From Sandaracinus amylolyticus (GTDB taxonomy: Bacteria; Myxococcota_A; Polyangia; Polyangiales; Sandaracinaceae), in the NCBI RefSeq assembly GCF_000737325.1, contig NZ_CP011125.1:2294001-2358000 (forward strand): a DNA stretch of 64,000 bases, in the 5' to 3' direction. The translations under genes were made by a program, and so were the position numbers. The notes beneath the pieces were generated by a model. It saw only the letters and a list, made by a program, of their open reading frames with translations, ran no database searches and was not told the origin of the DNA. Of the stretch, positions 8,056-15,860 are shown one piece after another (the first letter of the stretch is position 1; each line of letters begins with the position of its first letter).

Positions 8056-9630
8056 TCACAGCGGCGCGAGCGTCGGCCACGCGAGCTCCACGCCGCGCCT
8101 CACGAGCAGCGACTGGAGCTCGTCGAGGCGCGCGGGCGTGTTGCGCACCGCGCGCGGAGACACGCCGCGCTCGAGGCAGAACGCGGCGAGCGTCCCCGCG
8201 GCCTCGCCGACGCTCCACTCCACCGGGTGCACGCGGTACGCGCCGTTCGCGATGTGGCTCACGCCGAGGTTCTTCCCGCCGGGCAAGAGGTTCTCGACGC
8301 GGATCGGGATCAGCGCGCCGAGCGGGATCTGGAACGGCCAGCAGCCGAGATCGAGATAGCCGCGCCCGCTCGTGCTCGGGTGCAGATCGATGCGGTAGCA
8401 GCCGATGCCCACCGAGTCCGCGAAGCGCTCGGGCCCGTCGGGACGCAGCGGGTGCGCGATGTGGTGCTCGACGACCGTCAGCTCCGCGCGGATGCGCCGC
8501 GACTCGCGGATGTACGGCGCGGGCGCGAGGCCGTCCGCCGTGCCGCCGACCACGTCGCCGCGCAGGCGCAGGCCCGGATAGCCGACGCCGCCGTCGGGAC
8601 GCGGCGCCTCGGTCTGCAGCCAGTAGAGCCAGCTCAGGCTCAGCTCGCGCGCGGCCTCGAGGTTGCGCGCGCGCTCGGCCGCGTCGACGCCGCAGATCGG
8701 CCCGACCCAGTAGTCGTTCTGCGGCCAGTTCACGACCGTCACGTCGCTCGCCGCGAACCCCGGCTCGAAGCGCGTGTGATCGAGGATGCGCCGGAACGTC
8801 CACCACGGCTTGCCGTCGTCGGACTCGAAGAGACCGCGCTCGAGCACCTCGTGCGTCTCCGGCCTCACCGTCGTGAGCGAGAGCTGCGAGCCGGGCCATC
8901 CCTCGGGCCGCAGCGCGCGCCACACGTCGTACTGGCGAGGGCGCTCGATCACGTGATGCTCGCCGGCGCGGTGCTCCATCGCGAAGCACACCGTGATCGC
9001 CTGCTGGTCGTGCGGATCGGCGTGCTCGGGCGCGTGCGGCTCGCCGGTCTCGGCGCGCGACTCCGCGCCGATCACGTGCTCCACGCCCGCGAGCGCGAGC
9101 AGCTCGCCCTCCGGCGTCGCGTCGATGAAGTACGGCGCTTCGATCAGCACCTCGCGCCCCGACTGCAGCCCGCGCACGACCACGCCCACGACGCGATCAC
9201 CCTCGGTCCACGCGCTGATCGGCTCGTGCATCCGCAGCACGAAGAGCCGACCTCCGAGCGCGTGCGGCGCGAGCATCTGGTTCAGCGCGGCGACCGCGAC
9301 GCGCGGGTCGTGGCAGAGCCGGCTGACCCAGCCGTTGCCCGGGTTCAGCTGCGCGTCCTCGCGCGCGGCGCGCGTGAGCGGCAGGTGCGATCGGTAGTAC
9401 GCGCGGATCTCCTCGCGCAGGCGCCGATACGACGCCGTCGCGCCCATCTGCTCGATCCACGGGTGCTCGTCGGGCGGGACCGCCTGGTTCGTCAGCTGCC
9501 CGCCGTGCCAGAGCGTCGCCTCGGTCAGCACGACGCGCTTGCCGAGGCTCGCTGCCGCGAGCGCCGCGGCGCACGCGCCGAGCCCGCCGCCGATGATCGC
9601 GACGTCGGTGCGGATCACGTCGAGCGTCAT
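8056..9630 (-). CDS. FAD-dependent oxidoreductase
   Basis: The N-terminal Rossmann motif D-V-A-I-I-G-G-G-L-G-A-C-A-A-A-L-A-A-A (residues about 8-26) binds the FAD dinucleotide and is followed by the acidic V-V-L-T-E strand end. The overall length (524 residues) and the G-G-Q-L-T-N-Q-A-V-P motif fit the FAD-dependent oxidoreductases of the FAD_oxidored type (PF12831). No secretion signal is present. The start was placed at 9630 because this ATG overlaps the stop of the polysaccharide pyruvyl transferase gene (TGATG), indicating translational coupling; the longer open frame lacks coding character. The substrate is unknown. The coupling suggests it acts in the same pathway as the transferase. 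Confidence 0.88.
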   Translation of the reverse strand: MTLDVIRTDVAIIGGGLGACAAALAAASLGKRVVLTEATLWHGGQLTNQAVPPDEHPWIEQMGATASYRRLREEIRAYYRSHLPLTRAAREDAQLNPGNGWVSRLCHDPRVAVAALNQMLAPHALGGRLFVLRMHEPISAWTEGDRVVGVVVRGLQSGREVLIEAPYFIDATPEGELLALAGVEHVIGAESRAETGEPHAPEHADPHDQQAITVCFAMEHRAGEHHVIERPRQYDVWRALRPEGWPGSQLSLTTVRPETHEVLERGLFESDDGKPWWTFRRILDHTRFEPGFAASDVTVVNWPQNDYWVGPICGVDAAERARNLEAARELSLSWLYWLQTEAPRPDGGVGYPGLRLRGDVVGGTADGLAPAPYIRESRRIRAELTVVEHHIAHPLRPDGPERFADSVGIGCYRIDLHPSTSGRGYLDLGCWPFQIPLGALIPIRVENLLPGGKNLGVSHIANGAYRVHPVEWSVGEAAGTLAAFCLERGVSPRAVRNTPARLDELQSLLVRRGVELAWPTLAPL

Positions 9631-10781
9631 CACGCCACCCCGATCTGGTCGAGCGTCGTGCGCGCAGGCGCGTGCTGCAGCAGCCCGAGGAGGTGCTCGT
9701 TCGTGCGCATCGCGCGCGCGCGCAGCCCGCGGATGCGCTCTTCGATCGTCCCGCGGATCTCGCCGCGGCGATCCCACGAGCGATCGATCCGCGCGAGGAG
9801 CTGGCCGATCCCCGTCTCGCCGAGCGGAGAGGCGTCCATCCCGAGATCGTCGAGCAGGCCGCTCACCTTCGACGCGTAGGGCAGGGCCATGAACGGCGTG
9901 CCGCGGAGCGCCGCGAAGATCAGGAAGTGCAGGCGCATGCCGATCGCGAAGTCGAAGCGCCCGAGCAGATCGAGCACCTGCCCCGGCGAGTAGCGGCGGC
10001 GCAGGATCTCCGCGCGCTCGGCGTTCTTCATGTGCGCGACCACGCCGTGGCTGTGGGTGACGTCGGTCGTCTCCATCGCGACGAACACGACGTCCGCGTC
10101 GTATCGCTCCACCACGAAGTCCGCCGCGTTCGCCAGGAGCGCGTAGTACTCGTCGGGATCGATGTCGGGCGCTGCCGGGCCGGGCTCGCGCACCGAGAAG
10201 CCGACGAGGTGGCGATCGAAGTCGACGCCTTCGGCCAGGAGCGCGTCACGCGGCAGCGGCTCCGGCTCGAGCAGCAGCGCAGGATCGGCGGTCAGGTGGA
10301 TCGGCCTCGTCACGCCGACGTCCTCGAGCAGGCGCAGCGCGAGCCGATCGCGCACCGTGATCGCCTGCACGCGGTCGAGCGCGGCCCTCACGGCGTGCAT
10401 CGACGACGCGGTGACGAGCGGCCCCGCGCTGATCGCGTAGAGCATCACCGGCACGCCGAGCTCGTGCGCGACGAACACCTCGCGCAGGTACGCCTCGGCG
10501 TCGCGGTCGTAGAGGATCCCGCCGCCTCCGAGCACGAGCACGTCGAGCCGGCGGATCTCGGGGACGATCTCCGCCCGCGTCAGCTGCCGCACCGGCACCG
10601 CGCGGTCCACCGCGTGGCGCGCGAGCGTGTCCGCGACGTTCCGGGTGAACACCGTGATCTCCGCGGAAGCGCTCGCGCGCAGCTGCGAGACGATGCCGGC
10701 GAGGATCGCCTCGTCGCCCAGGTTCATACCTCCGTAGGATCCGGAGATCCCGATCCGCACGTTCGCGTCGTTCTTGTCCAT
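9630..10781 (-). CDS. Polysaccharide pyruvyl transferase family protein
   Basis: A 383-residue protein with the N-terminal pattern I-G-I-S-G-S-Y-G-G-M-N-L-G-D-E-A-I-L, the G-x-x-G-x-x-N-x-G-D-E signature of the CsaB/WcaK family (PF04230). It also has D-V-L-V-L-G-G-G-G-I-L-Y-D and the C-terminal M-R-L-H-F-L-I-F-A-A sugar-nucleotide region. The family transfers pyruvyl groups from phosphoenolpyruvate to cell-surface polysaccharides, forming ketals, though many members are uncharacterised transferases. The ATG at 10781 was chosen over an upstream start because homology begins directly after it. It is coupled to the FAD oxidoreductase downstream. The hairpin at 10844-10877 lies in its leader. Confidence 0.88.
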   Translation of the reverse strand: MDKNDANVRIGISGSYGGMNLGDEAILAGIVSQLRASASAEITVFTRNVADTLARHAVDRAVPVRQLTRAEIVPEIRRLDVLVLGGGGILYDRDAEAYLREVFVAHELGVPVMLYAISAGPLVTASSMHAVRAALDRVQAITVRDRLALRLLEDVGVTRPIHLTADPALLLEPEPLPRDALLAEGVDFDRHLVGFSVREPGPAAPDIDPDEYYALLANAADFVVERYDADVVFVAMETTDVTHSHGVVAHMKNAERAEILRRRYSPGQVLDLLGRFDFAIGMRLHFLIFAALRGTPFMALPYASKVSGLLDDLGMDASPLGETGIGQLLARIDRSWDRRGEIRGTIEERIRGLRARAMRTNEHLLGLLQHAPARTTLDQIGVA

Positions 10782-10843
10782 GGCAGGGCGAGCACCACTC
10801 CGACATGGGTCTCGCGCCGCGCGCCGACCAACAGATGATCTGC

Positions 10844-10877
10844 GCGCCAGCCATAGCATCGCTCTATGGCTCGGCGC
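10844..10877 (-). terminator. Inverted repeat spanning the stop codon of the LysR gene
   Basis: Arms 10844-10856 and 10864-10877 are complementary (AGCCATAG/CTATGGCT extended by GCGCC/GGCGC with one bulged base) around a 7-base loop. The TAG stop of the regulator gene lies inside the arm. No T-run follows. It could end the regulator transcript or act as an attenuator or operator before the pyruvyl transferase gene; I cannot separate these. Confidence 0.4.
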
Positions 10878-11790
10878 GCCGCGCGAAGAGCTTCGAGCGC
10901 GCGCTCTCCGTGAGCGCGCGGACCGCCGGGTGACGGATGCGTCGCTCGACCGTGAGCGCGTAGTAGCGCTGCCGCAGGCCCTCGAGCGTGCCGACGCGCT
11001 CGACGTCGTACTGCGCGCAGACCTCGTGCGCGATCACGAGCGGAGCGGCGAACACGCCGAGCCCGGTGCGTCCGAACGCGCCGAGGAGCGCGCTGTCCTG
11101 GAGCTCGGCGCGGATCACCGGCCGCACCTCGTGCTCGTCGAACCACGTCGCGAGCACGCCGCGCGTGATCGTGTTCTCGATCGGCACGAGCAAGGGCATG
11201 CCGTCGAGCGACCCAGGGAAGTCTCGGCGGAGCCGCTTCGCGAGCGCAGCCGCGCCGAAGATCGCGATCTCGGACTCGCCGAGCAGGTGGCTGTGCGCAC
11301 GCACCGGCGCGTCGGCGGGCACCGGCGCCTCCGCGATGACCACGTCGATCGAGTGCGTCGCGAGATCCGCGAGCAGTCGATCCTGGCGGTCCTCGTAGCA
11401 GATCAAGCGCACCGGACCGGGCAGCTCCGTCGCCGGCTGCAGCAGCACCTGGACGATCAGCTTCGGCACCTCGTCGGCGACGCCGACCACGAGGCGCGGT
11501 CCACGCGTCGCCGCCTTCCCGGCGAGCGAGTCCTGCAGCTCGCGGCCGAGCGTGAAGATCTCGTCGGCGTAGCGATAGACGTGGGCGCCCGTCTCGGTGA
11601 GCACCAGCCGCCCGCGCTCGCGATGGAAGAGCTCCACGCCGAGCGCCTCCTCGAGCGCGCGCAGCTGGCTGCTCACCGTCGGCTGCGCGAGGCGCAGCTT
11701 GCGGCTCGCGGCGGAGATCCCGCCCTCTCGGACGATCGTCCAGAAGTAGAGGAGGTGGTGGTAGTTCAGCCAGGGCTGCACCGACGGCAC
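10864..11790 (-). CDS. LysR-family regulator, NhaR-like
   Basis: A 308-residue LysR-type regulator. The winged helix-turn-helix is at residues about 8-67, with the W-L-N-Y-H-H-L-L-Y-F-W start and the A-A-S-R-K-L-R-L-A-Q-P-T-V-S-S-Q-L recognition region. That N-terminus is characteristic of the NhaR subgroup, whose E. coli member responds to sodium. The C-terminal part is the periplasmic-binding-protein-like effector domain. The start is GTG. It is transcribed toward the pyruvyl transferase/FAD oxidoreductase pair, only 82 bases away, and may regulate them, although no Na+/H+ antiporter gene is in the window. Confidence 0.88.
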   Translation of the reverse strand: MPSVQPWLNYHHLLYFWTIVREGGISAASRKLRLAQPTVSSQLRALEEALGVELFHRERGRLVLTETGAHVYRYADEIFTLGRELQDSLAGKAATRGPRLVVGVADEVPKLIVQVLLQPATELPGPVRLICYEDRQDRLLADLATHSIDVVIAEAPVPADAPVRAHSHLLGESEIAIFGAAALAKRLRRDFPGSLDGMPLLVPIENTITRGVLATWFDEHEVRPVIRAELQDSALLGAFGRTGLGVFAAPLVIAHEVCAQYDVERVGTLEGLRQRYYALTVERRIRHPAVRALTESARSKLFARRAEP

Positions 11791-11824
11791 ATGAGCGCAC
11801 CGCCAGTCGGTTCACGCGGCGCGC

Positions 11825-13630
11825 TCAGTGCGCGCCCCACGCCTGCAGCATCGCCATCTGGATCGCGCCGTCGAAGTGGAAGCGCGTCGTGCCGTCCGCC
11901 TGCGGATCGGCGCCGAGCGTCGCGGGCACGTCGTTGTTCGCGACCTCGCCGGTCGTGGTCACCACCGTCACCGCGGTGTCGTCGTTGTCGATCCACATGC
12001 GCACGCCGCCGTCGCCGTCGTACGCGCACGTGACGAAGTGCGCGCGCGTCGTCGTGATCGCGCTCGCGGGCGCGCTCGCGTACTGGTACGCGCCGCCGAC
12101 GTACGCGCCGAAGCGCAGCACGGTGCCCGGCTCGCCCGCCGCGTCGAACAGCTCGAGCGCCCACGCGCCGGTGTCGCTCTTCGCGATCACGCTCGTCGTC
12201 GTCCCATCGGCGATCGTCGTCCTGGCGAAGCGCACCACCGTCGCGAGCAGCACGCCCTCGCCCGCGCGCGCATCGGCGTCGTAGAGCGGCGCCGCGCGCG
12301 TCGCGCTCGACTCGAACACGAGGTGCCCGAACGCGAGCGGATCGCTCGACGCCCCGATCCGCAGCAGCGGCGCGCCGTCCCGGCCGACCGCGAGCGCGTG
12401 CTCCGTCGTGTCGGCGCGGTACCACGGGATCGTCGTGGTGCTCGCATCGCTCGCGCGCGACGCGTCGACGAAGAAGAGCGCGTTGTCGTCCTCGACGACC
12501 GCGCGCGCCGACGCGACCGGATAGTCCACCGTGATCGCGTCGACACGCTCGCGCGCGTTCGCCACGAACACCTCGCCGAACGCGACCGGCACGGTGAAGA
12601 CGTTCACGCCGAGCCCGAGCGCGCGCGCCCGCACCACGTGCGTCATCAGCTCGCGCGTCGTGTGCTCGAGCTCGACCATGTCGTACCCGCTGCTCGCCGC
12701 CGCGCTCACGAGCTCGGCCGTCGCCGCGTTGCGCTCGAACAACACGCTCAGCCGCACGTAGGGCCGCAGCAGCGCGTACTCGTCGGAGTCGAGCAGCGCG
12801 CGCGCCGTGTCGAGGTGCGCGCGCACCGAGTGGAACGCGCGCACCACCACGTGCCGCCCGGCGCGCGCGAAGTCCGCGCGCTGGGCCGCGATCACGTCGA
12901 GCAACCTGCGCACGAAGGGCTCGCTCGCGGTGCGCTCCTTGATCTCGAGGAAGAGCACTTGGTCGCCCTCGCGCAGCGCCGCGTCGTCGAGCACGTCGGC
13001 GAGCGACGCGCGCGCGGTCGCGCCGGTGTCGTCGTGATCGATCAGGACGAGCTCTCCACCGTCGACGAGATCGAGCTCGACGAGATCCGCGCCCGCGTCC
13101 TGCGCCGCGTGCATGCGCGCGAGCGTGGCCGTGAGGTTCTCCTCCGCGGTCGCGAGCCCGTCCTCGTACGCGTTGTGCGCCGAGATCGCGGCGACGTGGC
13201 CGTACGGCGTCGTCGCCATCGCGCGATCCTGGCGCCACCACCCGCCGCCCTCGCGCACCGCGACGTCGGTCTCGAACCTGCCCGACGGGCCGTACGCGCC
13301 CATCGCGTCGCGCGCCTGCACCTCGAACGTGTGCCGGCCGTCGACGAGATCGGTGATCGCCGTGTAGGTCGTCGTCGCGACCGGCACGTCGCCCCAGAGG
13401 CCGCCGTCGATGCGCAGCCGGAACGCGGTCGCGCCCTCGGGCACCGACCACGTCCAGCTCGGACGGCGATGATCGGCGCGCGGCTCGCCTTCGACGATCG
13501 GCGCGTCGATCGAGCTCGACGCGGGCGCGTCCTCCTCGCCGGCCCCGGAGTCGGTGCGCTCTCCGCCGCCGCTCGCGCAGGCGACCGAGAGCACCAGCAC
13601 GAGCGCGAGCGGAGAGCGATGCGTGTGCAC
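11825..13630 (-). CDS. Lipoprotein with glycerophosphodiester phosphodiesterase-like domain and C-terminal jelly-roll-like domain
   Basis: The signal peptide ends L-V-L-S-V-A-C, a plausible lipobox. Residues about 55-125 look like a fibronectin-type fold (F-R-L-R-I-D-G to T-F-E-V-Q-A-R-D). The middle domain has the GDPD/PI-PLC TIM-barrel pattern: S-A-H-N-A-Y-E, D-L-V-E-L-D-L and V-L-I-D-H-D-D, giving the His, Glu/Asp and His expected at the metal site, followed by L-F-L-E-I-K-E. The C-terminal 200 residues resemble a LamG/concanavalin-like sandwich ending near R-M-W-I-D-N-D-D. Expected role: extracytoplasmic hydrolysis of glycerophosphodiesters or related phosphodiesters. The GTG start precedes the signal peptide. 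Confidence 0.8.
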   Translation of the reverse strand: MHTHRSPLALVLVLSVACASGGGERTDSGAGEEDAPASSSIDAPIVEGEPRADHRRPSWTWSVPEGATAFRLRIDGGLWGDVPVATTTYTAITDLVDGRHTFEVQARDAMGAYGPSGRFETDVAVREGGGWWRQDRAMATTPYGHVAAISAHNAYEDGLATAEENLTATLARMHAAQDAGADLVELDLVDGGELVLIDHDDTGATARASLADVLDDAALREGDQVLFLEIKERTASEPFVRRLLDVIAAQRADFARAGRHVVVRAFHSVRAHLDTARALLDSDEYALLRPYVRLSVLFERNAATAELVSAAASSGYDMVELEHTTRELMTHVVRARALGLGVNVFTVPVAFGEVFVANARERVDAITVDYPVASARAVVEDDNALFFVDASRASDASTTTIPWYRADTTEHALAVGRDGAPLLRIGASSDPLAFGHLVFESSATRAAPLYDADARAGEGVLLATVVRFARTTIADGTTTSVIAKSDTGAWALELFDAAGEPGTVLRFGAYVGGAYQYASAPASAITTTRAHFVTCAYDGDGGVRMWIDNDDTAVTVVTTTGEVANNDVPATLGADPQADGTTRFHFDGAIQMAMLQAWGAH

Positions 13631-13708
13631 ACCGAACGGTTGCCGCGCGCGGCCGCGCCGTCAACGGCCCTTGCGCGAGCGAGCACGACGGTGGAGGTTC
13701 CGCGCGCC

Positions 13709-14245
13709 ATGACCCGTCGCTTCGTGCTCGCGCTCTGCGCGCTCCTCGTGATCCCCACGTTCGCGCTCGCGCAGGACACCTCGATCCCCGAGCACAACCG
13801 CGCCGAGCTGACCGAGCCTCCGCCGCGCCCGGGGCCGGGCGACGTCGACGAGCGGGCGCGCCGCTTGGTGCAGGCGATCGCGCAGGACCAGCCCTCGCTC
13901 GCGCACGACTTCTTCCTCTCGCGCGAAGCGTTCCGCGCGATCAAGGGCATCGCCGATCCCGACGGGCTCTACGACCGCATCTTCCGGATGTACGAGGACG
14001 ACATCCACGAGCTGCACGCGCAGCTCGGCGCCGACGCGTCACGCGCGGAGTTCGTGCGCTTCGAATTCTCGCGCCGTCGCGCGTGGGTCCGACTGCGCGA
14101 GGAGTCCAATCGCCTCCCGTACTGGGCGCAGCGCCACAACTGGCTCGTCTATCGCGTGGGCGACGAAGAGCGCCGCATCGAGGTGCGCACGATGATCGCG
14201 TGGGACGACCGCTGGTACATCACGCACCTCAGCGAGTTCCGCTGA
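13709..14245 (+). CDS. Secreted protein of unknown function
   Basis: 178 residues with a clear Sec signal peptide (M-T-R-R-F-V-L-A-L-C-A-L-L-V-I-P, cleavage likely after A-L-A-Q). The mature part is charged and mostly helical, with R-R-L-V-Q-A-I-A-Q-D-Q-P near its beginning and a strand-rich end (R-R-I-E-V-R-T-M-I-A-W-D-D-R-W-Y-I-T-H-L). That ending resembles the substrate-facing sheet of small NTF2-like or periplasmic binding domains, but I assign no family. The ribosome binding site GGAGG lies eight to ten bases before the ATG. A tandem repeat array begins about 100 bases after its stop. Confidence 0.75.
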   Translation: MTRRFVLALCALLVIPTFALAQDTSIPEHNRAELTEPPPRPGPGDVDERARRLVQAIAQDQPSLAHDFFLSREAFRAIKGIADPDGLYDRIFRMYEDDIHELHAQLGADASRAEFVRFEFSRRRAWVRLREESNRLPYWAQRHNWLVYRVGDEERRIEVRTMIAWDDRWYITHLSEFR

Positions 14246-14350
14246 TCACGAGCTTTCCCCGACGAGCCGCGCCTGGATCGCGCGACGTGCCCGGGACGAT
14301 CGCGAGCACGCCTCGTGGGCTCCCGCGTCGACCCTGGAGCCCGCCCAGAC

Positions 14351-14599
14351 GTGTCCGAGACACGCGTCCCGATCTGGAAATCGGCGCGCCTGTCTCGCTC
14401 ACGCCGGCGCCGATTCCAGAATCGACGTGTGGGGTCGCTGAGACCCAACGATCGATTCTGAAATCGATGTCCGGGGTCGCTGAGACCCAACGATCGATTC
14501 TGAAATCGATATCCGGGGTCGCTGAGACCCAACGATCGATTCTGAAATCGACCTCGGGGGTCGCCGACACCCAGCGATCGATTCGAGAATCGATCGACC
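14351..14599. repeat. 42-bp tandem array of paired palindromes
   Basis: Four head-to-tail units (14431-14472, 14473-14514, 14515-14556 and the diverged 14557-14598) are preceded by two decayed copies (14351-14430). Each intact unit holds two inverted repeats: GGGTC/GACCC around GCTGA, and ATCGATT/AATCGAT around CTGA. The last unit is diverged but keeps a longer perfect pair, CGATCGATTC/GAATCGATCG. The decayed copies also keep pairing (GTGTC/GACAC; CGATT/AATCG), although their bases differ. The array fills the gap between two convergent genes and touches the stop codon of the downstream one. Both strands are open in some frames, with a 14-residue period, but there is no start context, so I treat it as non-coding. 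Confidence 0.9.
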
Positions 14600-15856
14600 T
14601 CACTCGCCGCGCGACGTCGACCACGGATCCGCGAGCGCGGGGTCCGTGAGGAACGACTCGTCGGTCAGGCTCTCGAGGAACGCGATCAGATCACGGCGCT
14701 CGTCGGGCGTGAGCTCGAACCCGACGACGAGCCCGCTCTTGAGCGGGCTCGCGCTCCCCACGCCCGCGTACGGACCCTCCGCGATGGTGCGCCCGCCCGC
14801 GGCGTAGTGATCGATCACCTCGTCGAGCGTCGCGATGCTCCCGTCGTGCATGTACGGCGCGGTCACCGCGATGTTGCGCAGCGTCGGCGCGCGGAAGCGG
14901 CCCATGTCGTCGGCGCGCCCGCTGATCTCGTGCACGCCGGTGCCGCCCTCGGGGTACGCGCCGGTCCCGCCGACGTTGTAGAGCCCCGTGTTGTGGAAGC
15001 GGACCTCGCGCGAGCCGCTGCCTTCCCACATCACCGCGTCGGCGAAGTTGAAGCCCTGGTGGCAGTGGAAGCACTCGAGGCGCTCCGAGCTGAACAGCGC
15101 CAGCCCGCGCCGCGCGCTCTCGGAGAGCGCGTCGGGCTCGCCGCCGTAGAGGAAGCGATCGTACGCCGAGCGACCCGAGACGAGCGTGCGCTGGAAGGCC
15201 GCGAGCGCGCGCGTGACGTTCGCGACGGTGAACGGGTCCGACTCGTCGGGGAACGCGAGCGGGAAGAGCTCCCGATAGCGCGCCTCCGCGCGCAGCCGCT
15301 CGAGCAGCTCGCGCTCCATCCCCGCGAGCCCGAGCTCGACGGGCTCGCGCCCGAAGAGCGGCACGAGCGCCTGCGCCTCGAGCTCCAGCAAGAGCGGGTT
15401 CGCCCACGTCAGCGTCGTCGCGTACGCGACGTTCGCGAGCGTCATCGAGCTGCGCGGCGTGCGCTCTCCGGTCGAGCCGATCGAGAACGCGCGCCCGTCG
15501 GTGAAGGCGCGCGCCTGCTCGTGGCACGACGCGCACGACTGCGTCCGGTTCCCGCTCAGGCGCGTGTCGTAGAAGAGGTGCCGCCCGAGCTCGACCTTCG
15601 AGGCCGACATCGGATTGTCCTCGGGCACCCGCGGGACCGGCAGCCCGCGCGGCAAGCGCCAGACCCAGCCCTGCGGGCCCGCGTCGATCGCGGCCGCGTC
15701 GATCTCGGGACCGCCATCGAGCGGCTCGACGGGGATCTCGCCGTGATCGTGGTCGTGATGCCCGTGCGACGCGTCGACCGTCCCGCGCGACGGCTGACAC
15801 GCGCCGAGCGCGCAGCACATCACGATCGCCCACCTCGATGCGCTCGTGCGTCGCAT
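14600..15856 (-). CDS. mbnH: MbnH-type di-heme enzyme (cytochrome c peroxidase family), lipoprotein
   Basis: 418 residues: a lipobox (C-A-L-G-A-C), a His-rich stretch (H-G-H-H-D-H-D-H-G, residues 31-39), then a di-heme peroxidase fold with two C-x-x-C-H sites (Cys108-His112 and Cys262-His266). This is the MauG/bacterial cytochrome c peroxidase superfamily. The gene follows its MbnP-type partner by only four bases, which identifies it as MbnH, the enzyme known in methanotrophs to convert a tryptophan of MbnP to kynurenine through a bis-Fe(IV) state. It acts outside the cytoplasm. No methanobactin genes are nearby. The His-rich segment could bind copper or zinc. Confidence 0.9.
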   Translation of the reverse strand: MRRTSASRWAIVMCCALGACQPSRGTVDASHGHHDHDHGEIPVEPLDGGPEIDAAAIDAGPQGWVWRLPRGLPVPRVPEDNPMSASKVELGRHLFYDTRLSGNRTQSCASCHEQARAFTDGRAFSIGSTGERTPRSSMTLANVAYATTLTWANPLLLELEAQALVPLFGREPVELGLAGMERELLERLRAEARYRELFPLAFPDESDPFTVANVTRALAAFQRTLVSGRSAYDRFLYGGEPDALSESARRGLALFSSERLECFHCHQGFNFADAVMWEGSGSREVRFHNTGLYNVGGTGAYPEGGTGVHEISGRADDMGRFRAPTLRNIAVTAPYMHDGSIATLDEVIDHYAAGGRTIAEGPYAGVGSASPLKSGLVVGFELTPDERRDLIAFLESLTDESFLTDPALADPWSTSRGE

Positions 15857-15860
15857 CGGC

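Noticed and set aside
11828-14245. Plus-strand open frame of 805 codons antisense to the GDPD-like gene
   Set aside because: Arg/Ala-rich with no domains; only its last 178 codons (from 13709) have a signal peptide and coding character. It is an antisense effect of high GC.
14351-14599. CRISPR array
   Set aside because: The 42-bp units are directly adjacent without variable spacers, and no cas gene is near.
14229-14624. Open frame on the minus strand with a 14-residue repeat (F-R-I-D-R-W-V-S-A-T-P)
   Set aside because: It comes from the 42-bp DNA repeat; no start context or secretion signal, and the plus strand is open too. Treated as a non-coding repeat.
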